Shown here piece by piece: positions 42,051 to 51,199 of a stretch of 64,000 bases of DNA; within the stretch, counting starts at the first letter, position 1, and every line of letters begins with the position of its first letter. Under the pieces are notes generated by a model. The model had not been told where the DNA came from. It worked only from the letters and a program-made list of their open reading frames with translations, and searched no databases. The position numbers and the translations under genes were made by a program. Source of the DNA: Nannocystis punicea (lineage in GTDB: Bacteria; Myxococcota_A; Polyangia; Nannocystales; Nannocystaceae). The stretch lies in assembly GCF_026965555.1 (NCBI RefSeq), contig NZ_CP114040.1, forward strand, positions 5,518,001-5,582,000, given 5' to 3'.

Positions 42051-42556
42051 TGTACAAGTCGACCACGAAGCGGCTGTTGGCCACGACCGTCGTTGCCGTC
42101 CTGCTCCCCGGCGTTGTCGGGAGCGCTTACCTCGTGCCGGACGTGGCCCACGCCGAGGTCAAGGCCGTCGCCTGCAAGGTGACCGCGTTCCTGGTCCAGA
42201 AGGACGGCGACGGCATCATCCCCGCGGACCTCAAGTTCCTCGAGGAGCAGCTGCAGGACGACTCGTTCGCGGCGTTCAAGGGCTTCCGCTTGCTCGAGAC
42301 CAAGGCGCTGCGCCTCGGCATCGACAAGCCCGGGCTCGCGGCGCTGAAGTCCGGCTTCCAGCTCAAGCTCAGCCTGCTCGGCGAGGCCAACAGCAAGCTG
42401 AAGCTGCACGCCAACCTGATCGCTCCCGGCCGCGACGCGCCGCTCGTCGACACCGATTACGCGATCGACGACAACGGCCTGCTCCTGGTCGGCGGCGTGC
42501 GCCACCTCGAGGGCAAGATCTTCTTCGCCATCCAGTGTGGCAAGCAGCCGAGCTGA
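42047..42556 (+). CDS. secreted protein of unknown function in the sigma operon
   Basis: The 169-residue product has a Sec signal peptide (MMYKSTTKRLLATTVVAVLLPG, cleavage probably after AHA near residue 36). The mature part of about 130 residues contains CKVTAFLVQKDGDGIIPADL, FRLLETKALRLG and a final IQCGKQPS. Two cysteines could form a disulfide. It would be periplasmic. It is coupled to the anti-sigma gene by an ATGA overlap, so it is likely a direct part of the stress response. No family is recognised. Confidence 0.75.
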   Translation: MMYKSTTKRLLATTVVAVLLPGVVGSAYLVPDVAHAEVKAVACKVTAFLVQKDGDGIIPADLKFLEEQLQDDSFAAFKGFRLLETKALRLGIDKPGLAALKSGFQLKLSLLGEANSKLKLHANLIAPGRDAPLVDTDYAIDDNGLLLVGGVRHLEGKIFFAIQCGKQPS

Positions 42557-42698
42557 AGCGACCGCCGCCGCGTGATCGCGCGAGTCCGCCTCCGTCCCCG
42601 GGGCGTCACCGCGCTCCGCGGCGTCCGCTCGTTTGCTCGGAGCGCGGCCGGGCGGTACTCTGAGCCGCCTTTTCGCCGCCCCCCCGGCGCGTCCGGCC

Positions 42699-45101
42699 AT
42701 GACCACCCCTGAGCCCACGAAGAGCCCGAGGCCCCGCTGGCGCCGCATCGCGCTCATCGGCGGCTCGCTGGGCGCGCTGCTCCTCGGCGGACTCGCGGTC
42801 GGCGTCGCCACGTTCCCGCGGTGGGGCGACAGCTGGGTTCACGAGCTGGCGCTCGAGCGGCTGCAGAAGATCGCCGGGGTGCCCGTCACGATCTCCCGCC
42901 TCGACCTGGTCGACTTCGACAGCGTGGTCGTCGAGGGCGTCGAGCTGTCATTCGGGCCCGGCAGCTCGCTCACGGTCGACCGCATCGACGTGGGGATCGA
43001 TCGCGCCGCGTTGTGGTCCGGGCAGGTCGTCGTCGACCGCGTACGGGCCGCCGGCGGGCGTCTCACGGGCGACGGCGCCACCCTCCGCGACTACGCCCGG
43101 GACCTGCGCGCCCGGCTGTCGACGCCCCGCGAGGGCGGCGAGGGCCGCGTCAAGCTGGTGCCGCCGAAGGCCACCCTCGAGCGCTTGCAGCTCGATCTGC
43201 GGCACGACCTCGGCGGTCGGCCGCTGACCTTGCGCGGCGTCGCGGCGGCCGAGGTGCAGCTGACCGATCGGACAGCCGCGCTCACGCTCGCGGAGGTCGA
43301 GGCCTCGGTCGGCGAGCGCGCGCTGCGGGCGGCTCAGCTGGCGACCAAGATCGACCTGTCGAAAGGGACAGGTATCGACGGCGCGTTCCCGCTGACCGTC
43401 GAGGTCGAGCGGGCGGCGACCGCGATCACCCCGCAGATCGCGGTCGCGGAGATCCGCGGCACCGTGACGCTCGCGGACGCCTCGGCCAGCCGGGTGATGC
43501 TCGACCTCGCCGGCGGCTTCTCCGACGAGGTCACCGGCGACGAGGAGCACGACGCGTCGGCGCCGCTGTGGGCGCTGACGGGCGACGTGGCCCGCGACCT
43601 GTCCGACGGCACGGTGAACCTCAACATGGACGCGTTCAAGCTCGGGCGCGTCCCCGACGTGCTGGCGCGCTTGCCCGTGATCGAGTCGGAGTCGGCGACG
43701 ATCGGCGGCGATCTCAAGGTCGCGTTCGCCGACGGCAAGGCCGACCTCGTCGGCGACCTCGAGATCGCCGGGCTCAACGTCGACCATCCGCTGCTCGCGC
43801 GCCAGCCGGTGCGTGGCCTCGGGTTCTCGCTCGCGCTGACGGCCGACGTCGATCCGCGCGAGCGGGTGGTGAAGATCGAGCAGGCGACGCTGCAGCGCGG
43901 GCCGGTCAAGCTGACGCTGTCCGGCGAGTTCGTGCACGCCGACGAGCCGGCTGCGCGGCACTACCGGGCCGACCTGACGATGCCGAAGGTCCGCTGCCAG
44001 GAGTTCCTGAACGCGATCCCGGCCGAGCTGGTGCCGAGCCTGCAGGGCTTCGAGCTCAAGGGCGACTTCGAGTTCGAGATCAGCGCCGACATCGACTTCC
44101 GCGACCTCGACGCGCTGGTGCTGACGGCCAAGCTCAAGCCGGAGACCTGCAAGCCGGTCAAGGTCCCGCAGCTGGTGTCGGCGACCCGGCTCAACGGGCC
44201 GCTGGTGCACCGCGTGGTCATGCGCGACGGCTCGGAGCGCTCGGTCGACGTCAGCGAGGGCTCGGCCGACTACACGCCGCTCGACCAGATCTCGCCGTAC
44301 GTGCTGGCGGCGGTGATGACGACCGAGGACGGCGGGTTCTGGAAGCACAAGGGCTTCATCACCTCGCAGTTCCGCGCCGCGCTGCGCAGCAACCTCGAGG
44401 CGGGCAGGGTCCGCCTCGGGGCGTCGACGATCACCATGCAGATGGTCAAGAACGTGCTGCTCAGCCACGAGCGCACGCTCTCGCGCAAGATGCAGGAGGT
44501 GTTCCTGACCTGGTACGTCGAGCAGTCGCTGACGAAGAACCGGATCTTGGAGCTCTACCTCAACGTGATCGAGTTCGGGCCCGGGGTGTACGGGATCACG
44601 CGCGCGGCCTCGCACTACTTCGCCAAGGCGCCTGCCGATCTCACCCCGCCCGAGGCGGCCTACCTCGCGCTGATGCTCCCGAGCCCGGTCCGCCGCCACG
44701 TCCACTACTGCGAGGGCGCCCCTTCGCCGGCGTTTCAGGCCAAGCTCAAGCGGCTGCTGGCGATCATGCACGGGCGCGGGCGACTGGACCCCGAGACGTT
44801 CGAGCAGTGGAAGGACGAGGGGGTGGTGTTCGACGCGACCGAGCTGACGAGCAAGCGGGAGTGCCTGGCGGAGGTCGAGCGCCTGCTGGCGGCGTCAGGC
44901 CAGCAGCGCTCCCTCACCGGACTCCTCGACGACGGGCAGGACATCGTCGACCTGTCGATCGACGCCGAGCCGCTGGCCGCCGCCACCGGCGGCAAGCCGA
45001 AGCCGCGCGGGCAAAAGGCCGGCTTCGAGGACGCCACGCTCGAGGTCATCGGCGGCCTGGACGAGGGCGACTCGGGCCGCCCGGCGAGACGACAGCCATG
45101 A
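42699..45101 (+). CDS. AsmA-like domain fused to a GT51 peptidoglycan glycosyltransferase
   Basis: The 800-residue product has one N-terminal TM helix (IGGSLGALLLGGLAVGVATF). A long beta-rich periplasmic region (about 45-500) has AsmA/DUF-type repeats (VPVTISRLDLVDFDSVVVEG, VTLADASASRVMLDLAGGF). A GT51 domain follows with the catalytic Glu in TTEDGGFWKHKGF (about 542), then GASTITMQMVKNVLL, RKMQEVFLTWYVEQ and ELYLNVIEFGPGVYGI. There is no transpeptidase domain, so it should polymerise glycan only. AsmA-like parts are tied to lipid transport or outer-membrane assembly. The ATG at 42699 is chosen; it overlaps the next gene by 4 bp. Confidence 0.87.
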   Translation: MTTPEPTKSPRPRWRRIALIGGSLGALLLGGLAVGVATFPRWGDSWVHELALERLQKIAGVPVTISRLDLVDFDSVVVEGVELSFGPGSSLTVDRIDVGIDRAALWSGQVVVDRVRAAGGRLTGDGATLRDYARDLRARLSTPREGGEGRVKLVPPKATLERLQLDLRHDLGGRPLTLRGVAAAEVQLTDRTAALTLAEVEASVGERALRAAQLATKIDLSKGTGIDGAFPLTVEVERAATAITPQIAVAEIRGTVTLADASASRVMLDLAGGFSDEVTGDEEHDASAPLWALTGDVARDLSDGTVNLNMDAFKLGRVPDVLARLPVIESESATIGGDLKVAFADGKADLVGDLEIAGLNVDHPLLARQPVRGLGFSLALTADVDPRERVVKIEQATLQRGPVKLTLSGEFVHADEPAARHYRADLTMPKVRCQEFLNAIPAELVPSLQGFELKGDFEFEISADIDFRDLDALVLTAKLKPETCKPVKVPQLVSATRLNGPLVHRVVMRDGSERSVDVSEGSADYTPLDQISPYVLAAVMTTEDGGFWKHKGFITSQFRAALRSNLEAGRVRLGASTITMQMVKNVLLSHERTLSRKMQEVFLTWYVEQSLTKNRILELYLNVIEFGPGVYGITRAASHYFAKAPADLTPPEAAYLALMLPSPVRRHVHYCEGAPSPAFQAKLKRLLAIMHGRGRLDPETFEQWKDEGVVFDATELTSKRECLAEVERLLAASGQQRSLTGLLDDGQDIVDLSIDAEPLAAATGGKPKPRGQKAGFEDATLEVIGGLDEGDSGRPARRQP

Positions 45102-46579
45102 TCCGTCGCGCCCTCGGTCTTGCTGTCTTTGCGGGCATGTCCTTGTGGACATCTCGTGCCTCGGCCCAGGAGGTGCTGATCGAGGCCGACGCCAGCCCGC
45201 GCCCGCCGGAGTACCAGGTGCGCAAGGTCCACGGCGACATCCGCTTCGGCGCCGGCTTCGGCTTCGTCGCCGAGGACCCGATCTTCAGCGCCGAGCCGTC
45301 GCTCGGCCTCGACCTCCGGGACATCGCGCCGGTGCAGCTGCGCCTCGGCGCGCCGGTGCACATCCGCATGTACGACCGCGATCCCGAGCAGGGGCCGGTG
45401 GTCCGCAACACCGAGTGGGACGAGGCCGGCGACTACCTGGCGATCCTGCAGCGGCTGCAGTACAGCGGCGACTACGTGTTCGGGCGCGAGGGGCGGGTGC
45501 TGATCGACCTGCGCGTCGGCGACCTCCAGCGCGTGCAGGTCGGGCACGGCAGCCTGGTCCGCGGCTACGCCAACAGCCTCGACCTCGATCGCCGGCGCAG
45601 CGGCGTCGACCTCGACGCGCGCATCGAGGGGCTCCTGCTCGAGCACCCCGCGGGCGCCGAGATCGCGTTCGTCGCCGGCGACCTCTCGGGCCAGCAGATC
45701 TTCGGCACGCGGATCGCCGCCGACTGGGCCGGCGCGGCGCTCGGCTTCTCGGTGTTCGGCGACCCGTACGCGCCGCGCACCCTGGTGCCGTGGGCCGGGA
45801 ACCCGGACGCCCTGACGGTCGACAGCAAGAACCGCCTGCAGACCACGGGCTCGCTCGGGGCGATGGCGATGGGCATCGACCTCAGCTACCGCTGGACCGA
45901 TCGCTGGCGGTTTCTGGTCACGCCGTACCTCGATCTCAACCTCATGCCCGGGCTCGGCAAGGGCATGCACCTCGGGCTCGACACGGAGTTCATCCTCGGC
46001 CGTCGTCGCCGCGCGCGCCTCGGCGTGGTGGCCGAGCTGACGGTGGGCGATCGCGGCTACGACCCGACCTACTTCGACGTCTTCTACACGATGCAGCGCA
46101 TGCAGGCGCAGTTCGTCGCGTACCCCGGCGATCTGCCGGCCGACTTCGCGACCACAGCGCTGCCGAAGTACAGCTTCGTGCTGCAGAACAACCTCGGCGG
46201 CGTCGGCGGTTACGGCGGGATCCGCTTCGCCCACGACGACGGCGCGTTCTTCGAGACCGGCTATCGCTACCGGCCGGGGCCGCTGGGGCACACCTGGGAG
46301 ACGCGGCTCGGCGTCGACCTCGAGGTCGTGCAGCTGTCGCTGCTCCACGCCCACCGCGGCAAGCTCGGGTTCGACATCATCGACCCCGCGGGCAGCCTGG
46401 CGCGCTTCGATCTCAACGTCCCGGTGCTGCGCTGGCTCGACGTGTTCGCCCAGGCCGGCTTCCAGTACCAGGTCCGCCGCGCCGACGGAGAGTCGGCGGC
46501 GGCGCGTCAGCCCGCCGGCGGGTTCGTCGGCGGCGGCGGGCTCATGCTCCTCGGTGTCGCGGGCAAGTTCGGCTGGTGA
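45098..46579 (+). CDS. outer-membrane beta-barrel protein
   Basis: The 493-residue product has a signal peptide (MIRRALGLAVFAGMSLWTSRASA) followed by amphipathic strands with alternating residues and aromatic belts (IRFGAGFGFVAEDPIF, YDVFYTMQRMQAQFV-like turns, WRFLVTPYLDLNLMPGLG). It ends in a C-terminal strand LMLLGVAGKFGW whose final Trp suits barrel assembly. The signal peptide itself carries a 14-bp-repeat pair (GCATGTCCTTGTGG, ACATCTCG). Its ATG overlaps the AsmA/GT51 gene, so the barrel and the glycosyltransferase are made together. Confidence 0.83.
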   Translation: MIRRALGLAVFAGMSLWTSRASAQEVLIEADASPRPPEYQVRKVHGDIRFGAGFGFVAEDPIFSAEPSLGLDLRDIAPVQLRLGAPVHIRMYDRDPEQGPVVRNTEWDEAGDYLAILQRLQYSGDYVFGREGRVLIDLRVGDLQRVQVGHGSLVRGYANSLDLDRRRSGVDLDARIEGLLLEHPAGAEIAFVAGDLSGQQIFGTRIAADWAGAALGFSVFGDPYAPRTLVPWAGNPDALTVDSKNRLQTTGSLGAMAMGIDLSYRWTDRWRFLVTPYLDLNLMPGLGKGMHLGLDTEFILGRRRRARLGVVAELTVGDRGYDPTYFDVFYTMQRMQAQFVAYPGDLPADFATTALPKYSFVLQNNLGGVGGYGGIRFAHDDGAFFETGYRYRPGPLGHTWETRLGVDLEVVQLSLLHAHRGKLGFDIIDPAGSLARFDLNVPVLRWLDVFAQAGFQYQVRRADGESAAARQPAGGFVGGGGLMLLGVAGKFGW

Positions 46580-46817
46580 TCATGACATGTCCCTTCGCTA
46601 CTGACCCATCAGACAGGTACTCGCCTGCGCCCGGCCGGGGCGGCGCGCGCCGGGGCGGCGGCGGAGTCCACGCCGACGGGCGCGGGCCGGCGTTGCGGAC
46701 GCGAACGCGGCGAGAGATTGACAGGGCGGTGGGCGTCGTGTTTGGAACCATGCCGAGTCCGATGTCCGGAATCAGGCAGCAGGGCGCGGGAGTAGAGAGC
46801 GACGGGAGGTTCACGTC
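46580..46817. repeat. intergenic region with 14-bp units
   Basis: ACATGT at 46585 and ACAGGT at 46613 are 28 bp apart, that is two 14-bp steps with a degenerate middle unit. The remaining about 190 bp hold only the leader of the PBP1A gene with its GGGAGG. Confidence 0.6.
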
Positions 46818-49241
46818 GTGAACGACGCGCCACGGACAGGTCGCTCGCGCCTGCGGAAGATCGGGCTGTGGTGCCTCGGCCTGGCCGGCACCGGCATGGT
46901 CCTCGGGGCAGGTTCGGTCGCCGGGGTGTTCTGGTACTACGGCCGCGGGATCGAGGGCATCGACGTCGCCGCGATCCGCGACTACCGGCCGCCGCAGGTC
47001 ACGCGGATCGTCGCGCGCGACGGCGTGGTGATCGGCGAGATCTTCAGCGAGCGGCGCACTCTGGTCGGCTACGAGGACATCCCCGCTCACGTCGAGAACG
47101 CCTTCCTCGCGGCCGAGGACGCCGACTTCTACAACCACGAGGGCATGGACTACGTCGGCATGGTCCGCGCCATGCTGAGCAACATCGAGGCCGGCGAGAT
47201 CCGCCAGGGCGCGTCGACGATCACGCAGCAGGTGGTCAAGAACTTCCTCTTGTCGCCGGAGCGGACCTTCGAGCGCAAGATCCAGGAGATCCTGCTGGCG
47301 CGTCGGCTCGAGCGCGCGCTGAGCAAGCGCGAGATCCTCGAGCTGTACCTCAACGAGATCTACTTCGGCCACGGGCGCTACGGCATCGAGGAGGCCAGCC
47401 GTTTCTACTTCGGCAAGAGCGTCCGCGACATCAACATCGGACAGGCGGCGCTCCTGGCCTCGTTGCCGAAGGCGCCGGGCAAGTCGTCGCCGCTCAAGGA
47501 TCCGCAGCGCTCGAAGGAGCGCCAGGTCTACGTGCTGCAGCAGATGGTGCGGCATGGGTGGGTCCAGCCGGTCGAGGCCGAGAAGTTCATCCAGGGCCCG
47601 CTCGAGCTGAGCCCGCAGACGCAGGACGCGGTGGTGGTCGCGGGCGCGCAGGAGTTCGTCGACGCCGCGCGCGAGAAGCTGATCGCGATGTACGGCCAGG
47701 AGCGCCTCGATCGCCTCGGCGCGACGGTGACGACGACGGTCGACCTCAAGCTGCAGGCCGAGGCCCACAAGGGGCTGATGGACGGCCTGATCGCGCTCGA
47801 TCGTCGGCAAGGCTACGGCCACAAGATCAAGCCGACGCCCGAGAAGCAACAGGCGAAGGTGCTCGAGAAGGGCAAGGGGCCGCTGCAGGTCGGGGCGGTG
47901 CTGCCGGGGCTGATCCAGGCCCGCGAGGCGAGCACGCCGGTCGACGCGTTCGTGGCGCTGGTCGGCGACACCCGCGTGCTGGTGAAGGTGCCCGAGGGCA
48001 CGCGCTACGACGATCCGAAGCTGTCGATCGACGAGCAGTTCCCGGCCAGTGGGGTGGCGATGGTGCGCATCGTGACGCTGCCGACCGCCGACCAGCCGGC
48101 CCACGGCGAGATCGGCTCGGGGCCGCAGGCGGCGGTGCTGGTGGCGGCGGTCGACACCGGCGAGGTGTTGGCGATGATCGGCGGCGAGGACTACCAGCGC
48201 GGCGACTTCAACCGCGCGACCGCGGCCAAGCGCCAGCCGGGCTCGTCGTTCAAGCCGTTCGTCTACGGCGCGGCGCTGGCGACCGAAAAGTACACTGCGG
48301 CGACGATCGTCAACGACTCGCCGGAGATCTACGAGAAGTGGCGGCCGACCAACTTCGAGGCCGACGAGTACCGCGGCGACATCCGCCTGCGCGTCGCGCT
48401 GACGCACTCGGTCAACACGATCGCGATCAAGCTGCTCGACGCGATCGGCTTCGAGGCCGCGCACACTTTCGCGCGAGCGGCGGGGATCCGCGGCGAGCTG
48501 GCGAGCAACCTCGCGCTCGCGCTCGGCGTCAGCGAGCTGACTCCGTTCGACGTGCTCTCGGGCTACCTCACGCTGGCGCGCGGCGGCTCGCAGCTCGAGC
48601 CGATCGTGATCCGCAAGATCGAGATCCCCGGCGAACCGGCGTGGACGCCCGAGCGCGTGCCGCAGCAAACGCTGCGCGACGACATCGTCTTCATCCTCAC
48701 CTCGATGATGACGAGCGTGGTCGAGGAGGGCACCGCCAAGGCCGCGCGCGCGCTGGGGCGGCCGTCGGCCGGCAAGACGGGGACGTCGGCCGAGCACCGC
48801 GACGCCTGGTACGCGGGCTACACGCCGCGGCACGTCGCGGTCGCGTGGGTCGGCTTCGACGTGCCCAAGAAGATCGGCAAGGGCGAGACCGGCGGCAAGG
48901 CGGCGCTGCCGATCTGGATCACGGCGATGAAGGCCGCCGAGGCCGACGAGCCGCCGCTGCCGTTCGTGCCGCCGGCGTCGGTGCAGGTGCGCACGATCGA
49001 CCGTCGCACGGGCCTCCTGGCGCCCGCCGACGCCAAGCCCGAGGACGTGCTCGAGGAGTACTTCATCGCCGGCACCGAGCCGATCGAGACCGCGGAGCCC
49101 GCGGCCTTGCCGACCGGCGACGTCGTCCTCGACCTCTACGGGGACGGCGACGAGCACGCCGACGCCGCGCCTGCCGCCGAGGCTCCGGGGCCCGAAGAGC
49201 CCAAGAACGGGCTCCCCAGCGTCCACGACGACCCAGGCTGA
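46818..49241 (+). CDS. mrcA: bifunctional penicillin-binding protein 1A
   Basis: The 807-residue class A PBP is anchored by one TM helix (about 17-40) and makes and crosslinks peptidoglycan. The GT51 domain has AAEDADFYNHEG (catalytic Glu about 100) and GASTITQQVVKNFLL. The transpeptidase has PGSSFKPF (catalytic Ser about 476), THSVNTIAIK and AGKTGTSAEH (about 652). An OB-like insert (about 310-410) matches the MrcA type, and the C-terminus is acidic and disordered. The GTG start has GGGAGG 9 nt before it. It follows the sigma operon but is separated by 238 bp, so it may be independently regulated. Confidence 0.95.
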   Translation: MNDAPRTGRSRLRKIGLWCLGLAGTGMVLGAGSVAGVFWYYGRGIEGIDVAAIRDYRPPQVTRIVARDGVVIGEIFSERRTLVGYEDIPAHVENAFLAAEDADFYNHEGMDYVGMVRAMLSNIEAGEIRQGASTITQQVVKNFLLSPERTFERKIQEILLARRLERALSKREILELYLNEIYFGHGRYGIEEASRFYFGKSVRDINIGQAALLASLPKAPGKSSPLKDPQRSKERQVYVLQQMVRHGWVQPVEAEKFIQGPLELSPQTQDAVVVAGAQEFVDAAREKLIAMYGQERLDRLGATVTTTVDLKLQAEAHKGLMDGLIALDRRQGYGHKIKPTPEKQQAKVLEKGKGPLQVGAVLPGLIQAREASTPVDAFVALVGDTRVLVKVPEGTRYDDPKLSIDEQFPASGVAMVRIVTLPTADQPAHGEIGSGPQAAVLVAAVDTGEVLAMIGGEDYQRGDFNRATAAKRQPGSSFKPFVYGAALATEKYTAATIVNDSPEIYEKWRPTNFEADEYRGDIRLRVALTHSVNTIAIKLLDAIGFEAAHTFARAAGIRGELASNLALALGVSELTPFDVLSGYLTLARGGSQLEPIVIRKIEIPGEPAWTPERVPQQTLRDDIVFILTSMMTSVVEEGTAKAARALGRPSAGKTGTSAEHRDAWYAGYTPRHVAVAWVGFDVPKKIGKGETGGKAALPIWITAMKAAEADEPPLPFVPPASVQVRTIDRRTGLLAPADAKPEDVLEEYFIAGTEPIETAEPAALPTGDVVLDLYGDGDEHADAAPAAEAPGPEEPKNGLPSVHDDPG

Positions 49242-49252
49242 TGGCTTGATGC

Positions 49253-49258
49253 TACTGT
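49253..49258 (+). promoter_or_regulatory. -10-like hexamer before the 49266 ATG
   Basis: TACTGT ends 7 nt before the ATG at 49266; TACGAT at 49258-49263 overlaps it and is less well spaced. Confidence 0.4.
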
Positions 49259-49265
49259 ACGATCC

Positions 49266-49892
49266 ATGAGCGCGCAGAAGGTCGTCGACCTGGTCGTCGA
49301 GCACGGCCGGGTCCAGATCGTCCAGGCGGGGGCAGGGGTCGCTCCGCAGGTCGCGCCTGTGCCGCTCTCGACCGCCCTGGCGACGCGAAACGTGGCCAGC
49401 CTGACGACGCCGTGGAGCGTCCTGCTGGGCAGTGGCGCGGCGTGCATGGCACTCGGCGCGATCACCCTCGGCTTGTTCCCGTTCTCGGTGGTAGGGCTGG
49501 TGCTGACCAACTTGTTGTTCTCGGCCGGGGCCGGGCTGGCCGTGCTGGCCTTCGCCAAACGGTCGAGCTCGGCGGGCTCGTCGCAGCCCGCGGCGCTGCC
49601 GGCTCGCGTCGATCCGTCCGTGGTCGCCGAGCGCAGCCGGCGCGTGCGGGCGATCCTGCGCGGCTCCGGCCCTGTGACGTTCGAGCGCATCAAGAGTGAG
49701 CTCAAGTGGACGCAGGTGGCGCTGGTGTCGACGCTGGTGCACATGAAAGAGCAGGGCGAGGTCGTCGAGGACCTCAGCCTCGACACCGGCGAGTGGGTGT
49801 ACACCCTGGCAGACAACCCTGACGCCGTGCTGGGATCTCCCACGCTGGCGGAGCGGCAGGCCCAAGTGGGCGAGGTGAAGGGGCAAGGATGA
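49266..49892 (+). CDS. membrane protein with C-terminal winged-helix-like domain
   Basis: The 208-residue product has two TM helices at about 50-70 and 73-95 (WSVLLGSGAACMALGAITLG and VVGLVLTNLLFSAGAGLAVL). A cytoplasmic C-terminal domain resembles a winged helix (RVRAILRGSGPVTFERIKSE, KWTQVALVSTLVHMKEQGEV and a strand pair ending WVYTLAD). It overlaps the TM2-domain gene by 4 bp. Signalling or membrane-bound DNA binding is possible, but no family is certain. Confidence 0.7.
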   Translation: MSAQKVVDLVVEHGRVQIVQAGAGVAPQVAPVPLSTALATRNVASLTTPWSVLLGSGAACMALGAITLGLFPFSVVGLVLTNLLFSAGAGLAVLAFAKRSSSAGSSQPAALPARVDPSVVAERSRRVRAILRGSGPVTFERIKSELKWTQVALVSTLVHMKEQGEVVEDLSLDTGEWVYTLADNPDAVLGSPTLAERQAQVGEVKGQG

Positions 49893-50443
49893 AGGACAAG
49901 AACATCGCGTCGATCCTGGCCTTCCCGCTGTTCGGCGGCTGGGGAGCCCACAAGTTCTACCTCGGGCAGGTCGGCGCGGGCATCGTCTACCTCGCGTTCG
50001 CGTGGACGCTGATCCCGGCGATCATCGCGTTCTTCGAGTTCATCATCCTCGCGCTGATGGACCGCGACGAGTTCAACCGCCGCTACAACGGCAACAACGC
50101 GCTGAGCGGCGCGCCCGTGGTCGTCAACATGCTGCCGCCGGCGCCGGCCTACTACCCGCCGAACTTCTCGCAGGTCCCGCCCGGCTACCCGCACCACGGC
50201 TACCCGCAGGCGGGCTATCCGTACCCGCCGAACGTCTACCCCGGCGTCTACCCGCCCGGGACGCAGCCCGGTCAGGTGGCCTCGGGGACAGGTCCTTCAG
50301 GACAGGAGTCACCGGCGCGCAGCGCCGCGGCGGTCGACGAGCTCATCGCCCGCCTCGAAAAGTTGAACGAGCTGCGGATCGCCGGGCTGCTCACCGACGA
50401 GGAGTTCACCCAGCAGAAGGCCCGCGTGCTGCAGCACATGTGA
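49889..50443 (+). CDS. TM2-domain protein with SHOCT-like tail
   Basis: The 184-residue product begins with a TM2 domain (about 1-55: LAFPLFGGWGAHKFYLGQVG, then a second helix). A Pro/Tyr/Gly-rich cytoplasmic or external linker (PPGYPHHGYPQAGYPYPP) follows, then a SHOCT-like helical tail (LRIAGLLTDEEFTQQKARVL). The linker contains a 14-bp-repeat pair (ACAGGTCCTTCAGG, ACAGGAG) near 50287. It is coupled by overlap to the gene upstream. Function unknown. Confidence 0.83.
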   Translation: MKDKNIASILAFPLFGGWGAHKFYLGQVGAGIVYLAFAWTLIPAIIAFFEFIILALMDRDEFNRRYNGNNALSGAPVVVNMLPPAPAYYPPNFSQVPPGYPHHGYPQAGYPYPPNVYPGVYPPGTQPGQVASGTGPSGQESPARSAAAVDELIARLEKLNELRIAGLLTDEEFTQQKARVLQHM

Positions 50444-50450
50444 CGGGTCC

Positions 50451-51056
50451 GTGCTCGTCGTCGTCGTCTACTGCGTGTTCCTGCTGATGATCGGCGTATC
50501 CCTCAGGCGCCCGCTTGGCGCCTTGAGGGAGGGCCAGCGGCAGCGCGCCAACCTCGAGCGCGAGCTGCGGGCCCTGGCCGAGGCGCCCGAGCTGCCGGCG
50601 GTGACGAGCGCCCACCTCTCGCCCGCGCTGGCGCGCCTGTTCGACGAGACCCGCCTGCTGCGCACTTCCCTGGAAGAGCCGTTGCAGGCCGTGCGCGCGT
50701 GGCAGGCGGCCGATCGCAACCCGTGGCTGGCGCGCGTCGACGTCGGCGACGGCTCGGACCTCGATCGCCTCGAGGAGGTCGACGTCGCCCTCGTCAACGC
50801 CCGCCGCGGCGTGTGGGACTGGCTCGGCATGGTCGATGACCTGCCCGAGGCCGACCGCGAGACGCTGGCGGGGCTCGGCCTGTCCGTCGGAGCTGTCCGC
50901 GCTGCGCTCGAGGAGCGCGACGCGTTTCGCCGCACCAGCGTGGAGGCCCGCAAGGAGTCGGCGCGGATCGAGCGGCTCGTGATGCACGTGCGCGCGGGGC
51001 TCGAGCGCTTCGAGGGCGCGCTGTCGCGGGCCACGCGGGCCGGGCTGTACCGCTGA
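50451..51056 (+). CDS. membrane-anchored helical protein of unknown function
   Basis: The 201-residue product starts at a GTG 7 bp after the previous stop, with one N-terminal TM helix (MLVVVVYCVFLLMIGVSL). A long helical cytoplasmic or periplasmic part follows, with coiled-coil character (REGQRQRANLERELRALAEA; EARKESARIERLVMHVRAGL). It is probably co-transcribed with the TM2 gene. The 143 bp after it, up to the convergent barrel gene, hold nothing beyond weak ACAGG-like fragments. Confidence 0.65.
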   Translation: MLVVVVYCVFLLMIGVSLRRPLGALREGQRQRANLERELRALAEAPELPAVTSAHLSPALARLFDETRLLRTSLEEPLQAVRAWQAADRNPWLARVDVGDGSDLDRLEEVDVALVNARRGVWDWLGMVDDLPEADRETLAGLGLSVGAVRAALEERDAFRRTSVEARKESARIERLVMHVRAGLERFEGALSRATRAGLYR

Positions 51057-51199
51057 GCCCCGACCTCCGGAGCCGAGTCCGGGGCGCGCTGGATGGCGCC
51101 GAGACAGGCCTCGCACTCCTCGGGGGGGGACCTCGTCGACGGCGCCGACGTCCTGCTCGCAGCTGTCTTGCCGTGGCGCGAGCGCGCGGGCCGACGGGC

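Noticed and set aside
42821..46579. Plus-strand frame overlapping the AsmA/GT51 gene in another frame
   Set aside because: The segment before 45098 is Arg-rich and lies out of frame with the GT51 motifs. Only the barrel gene at its end is real.
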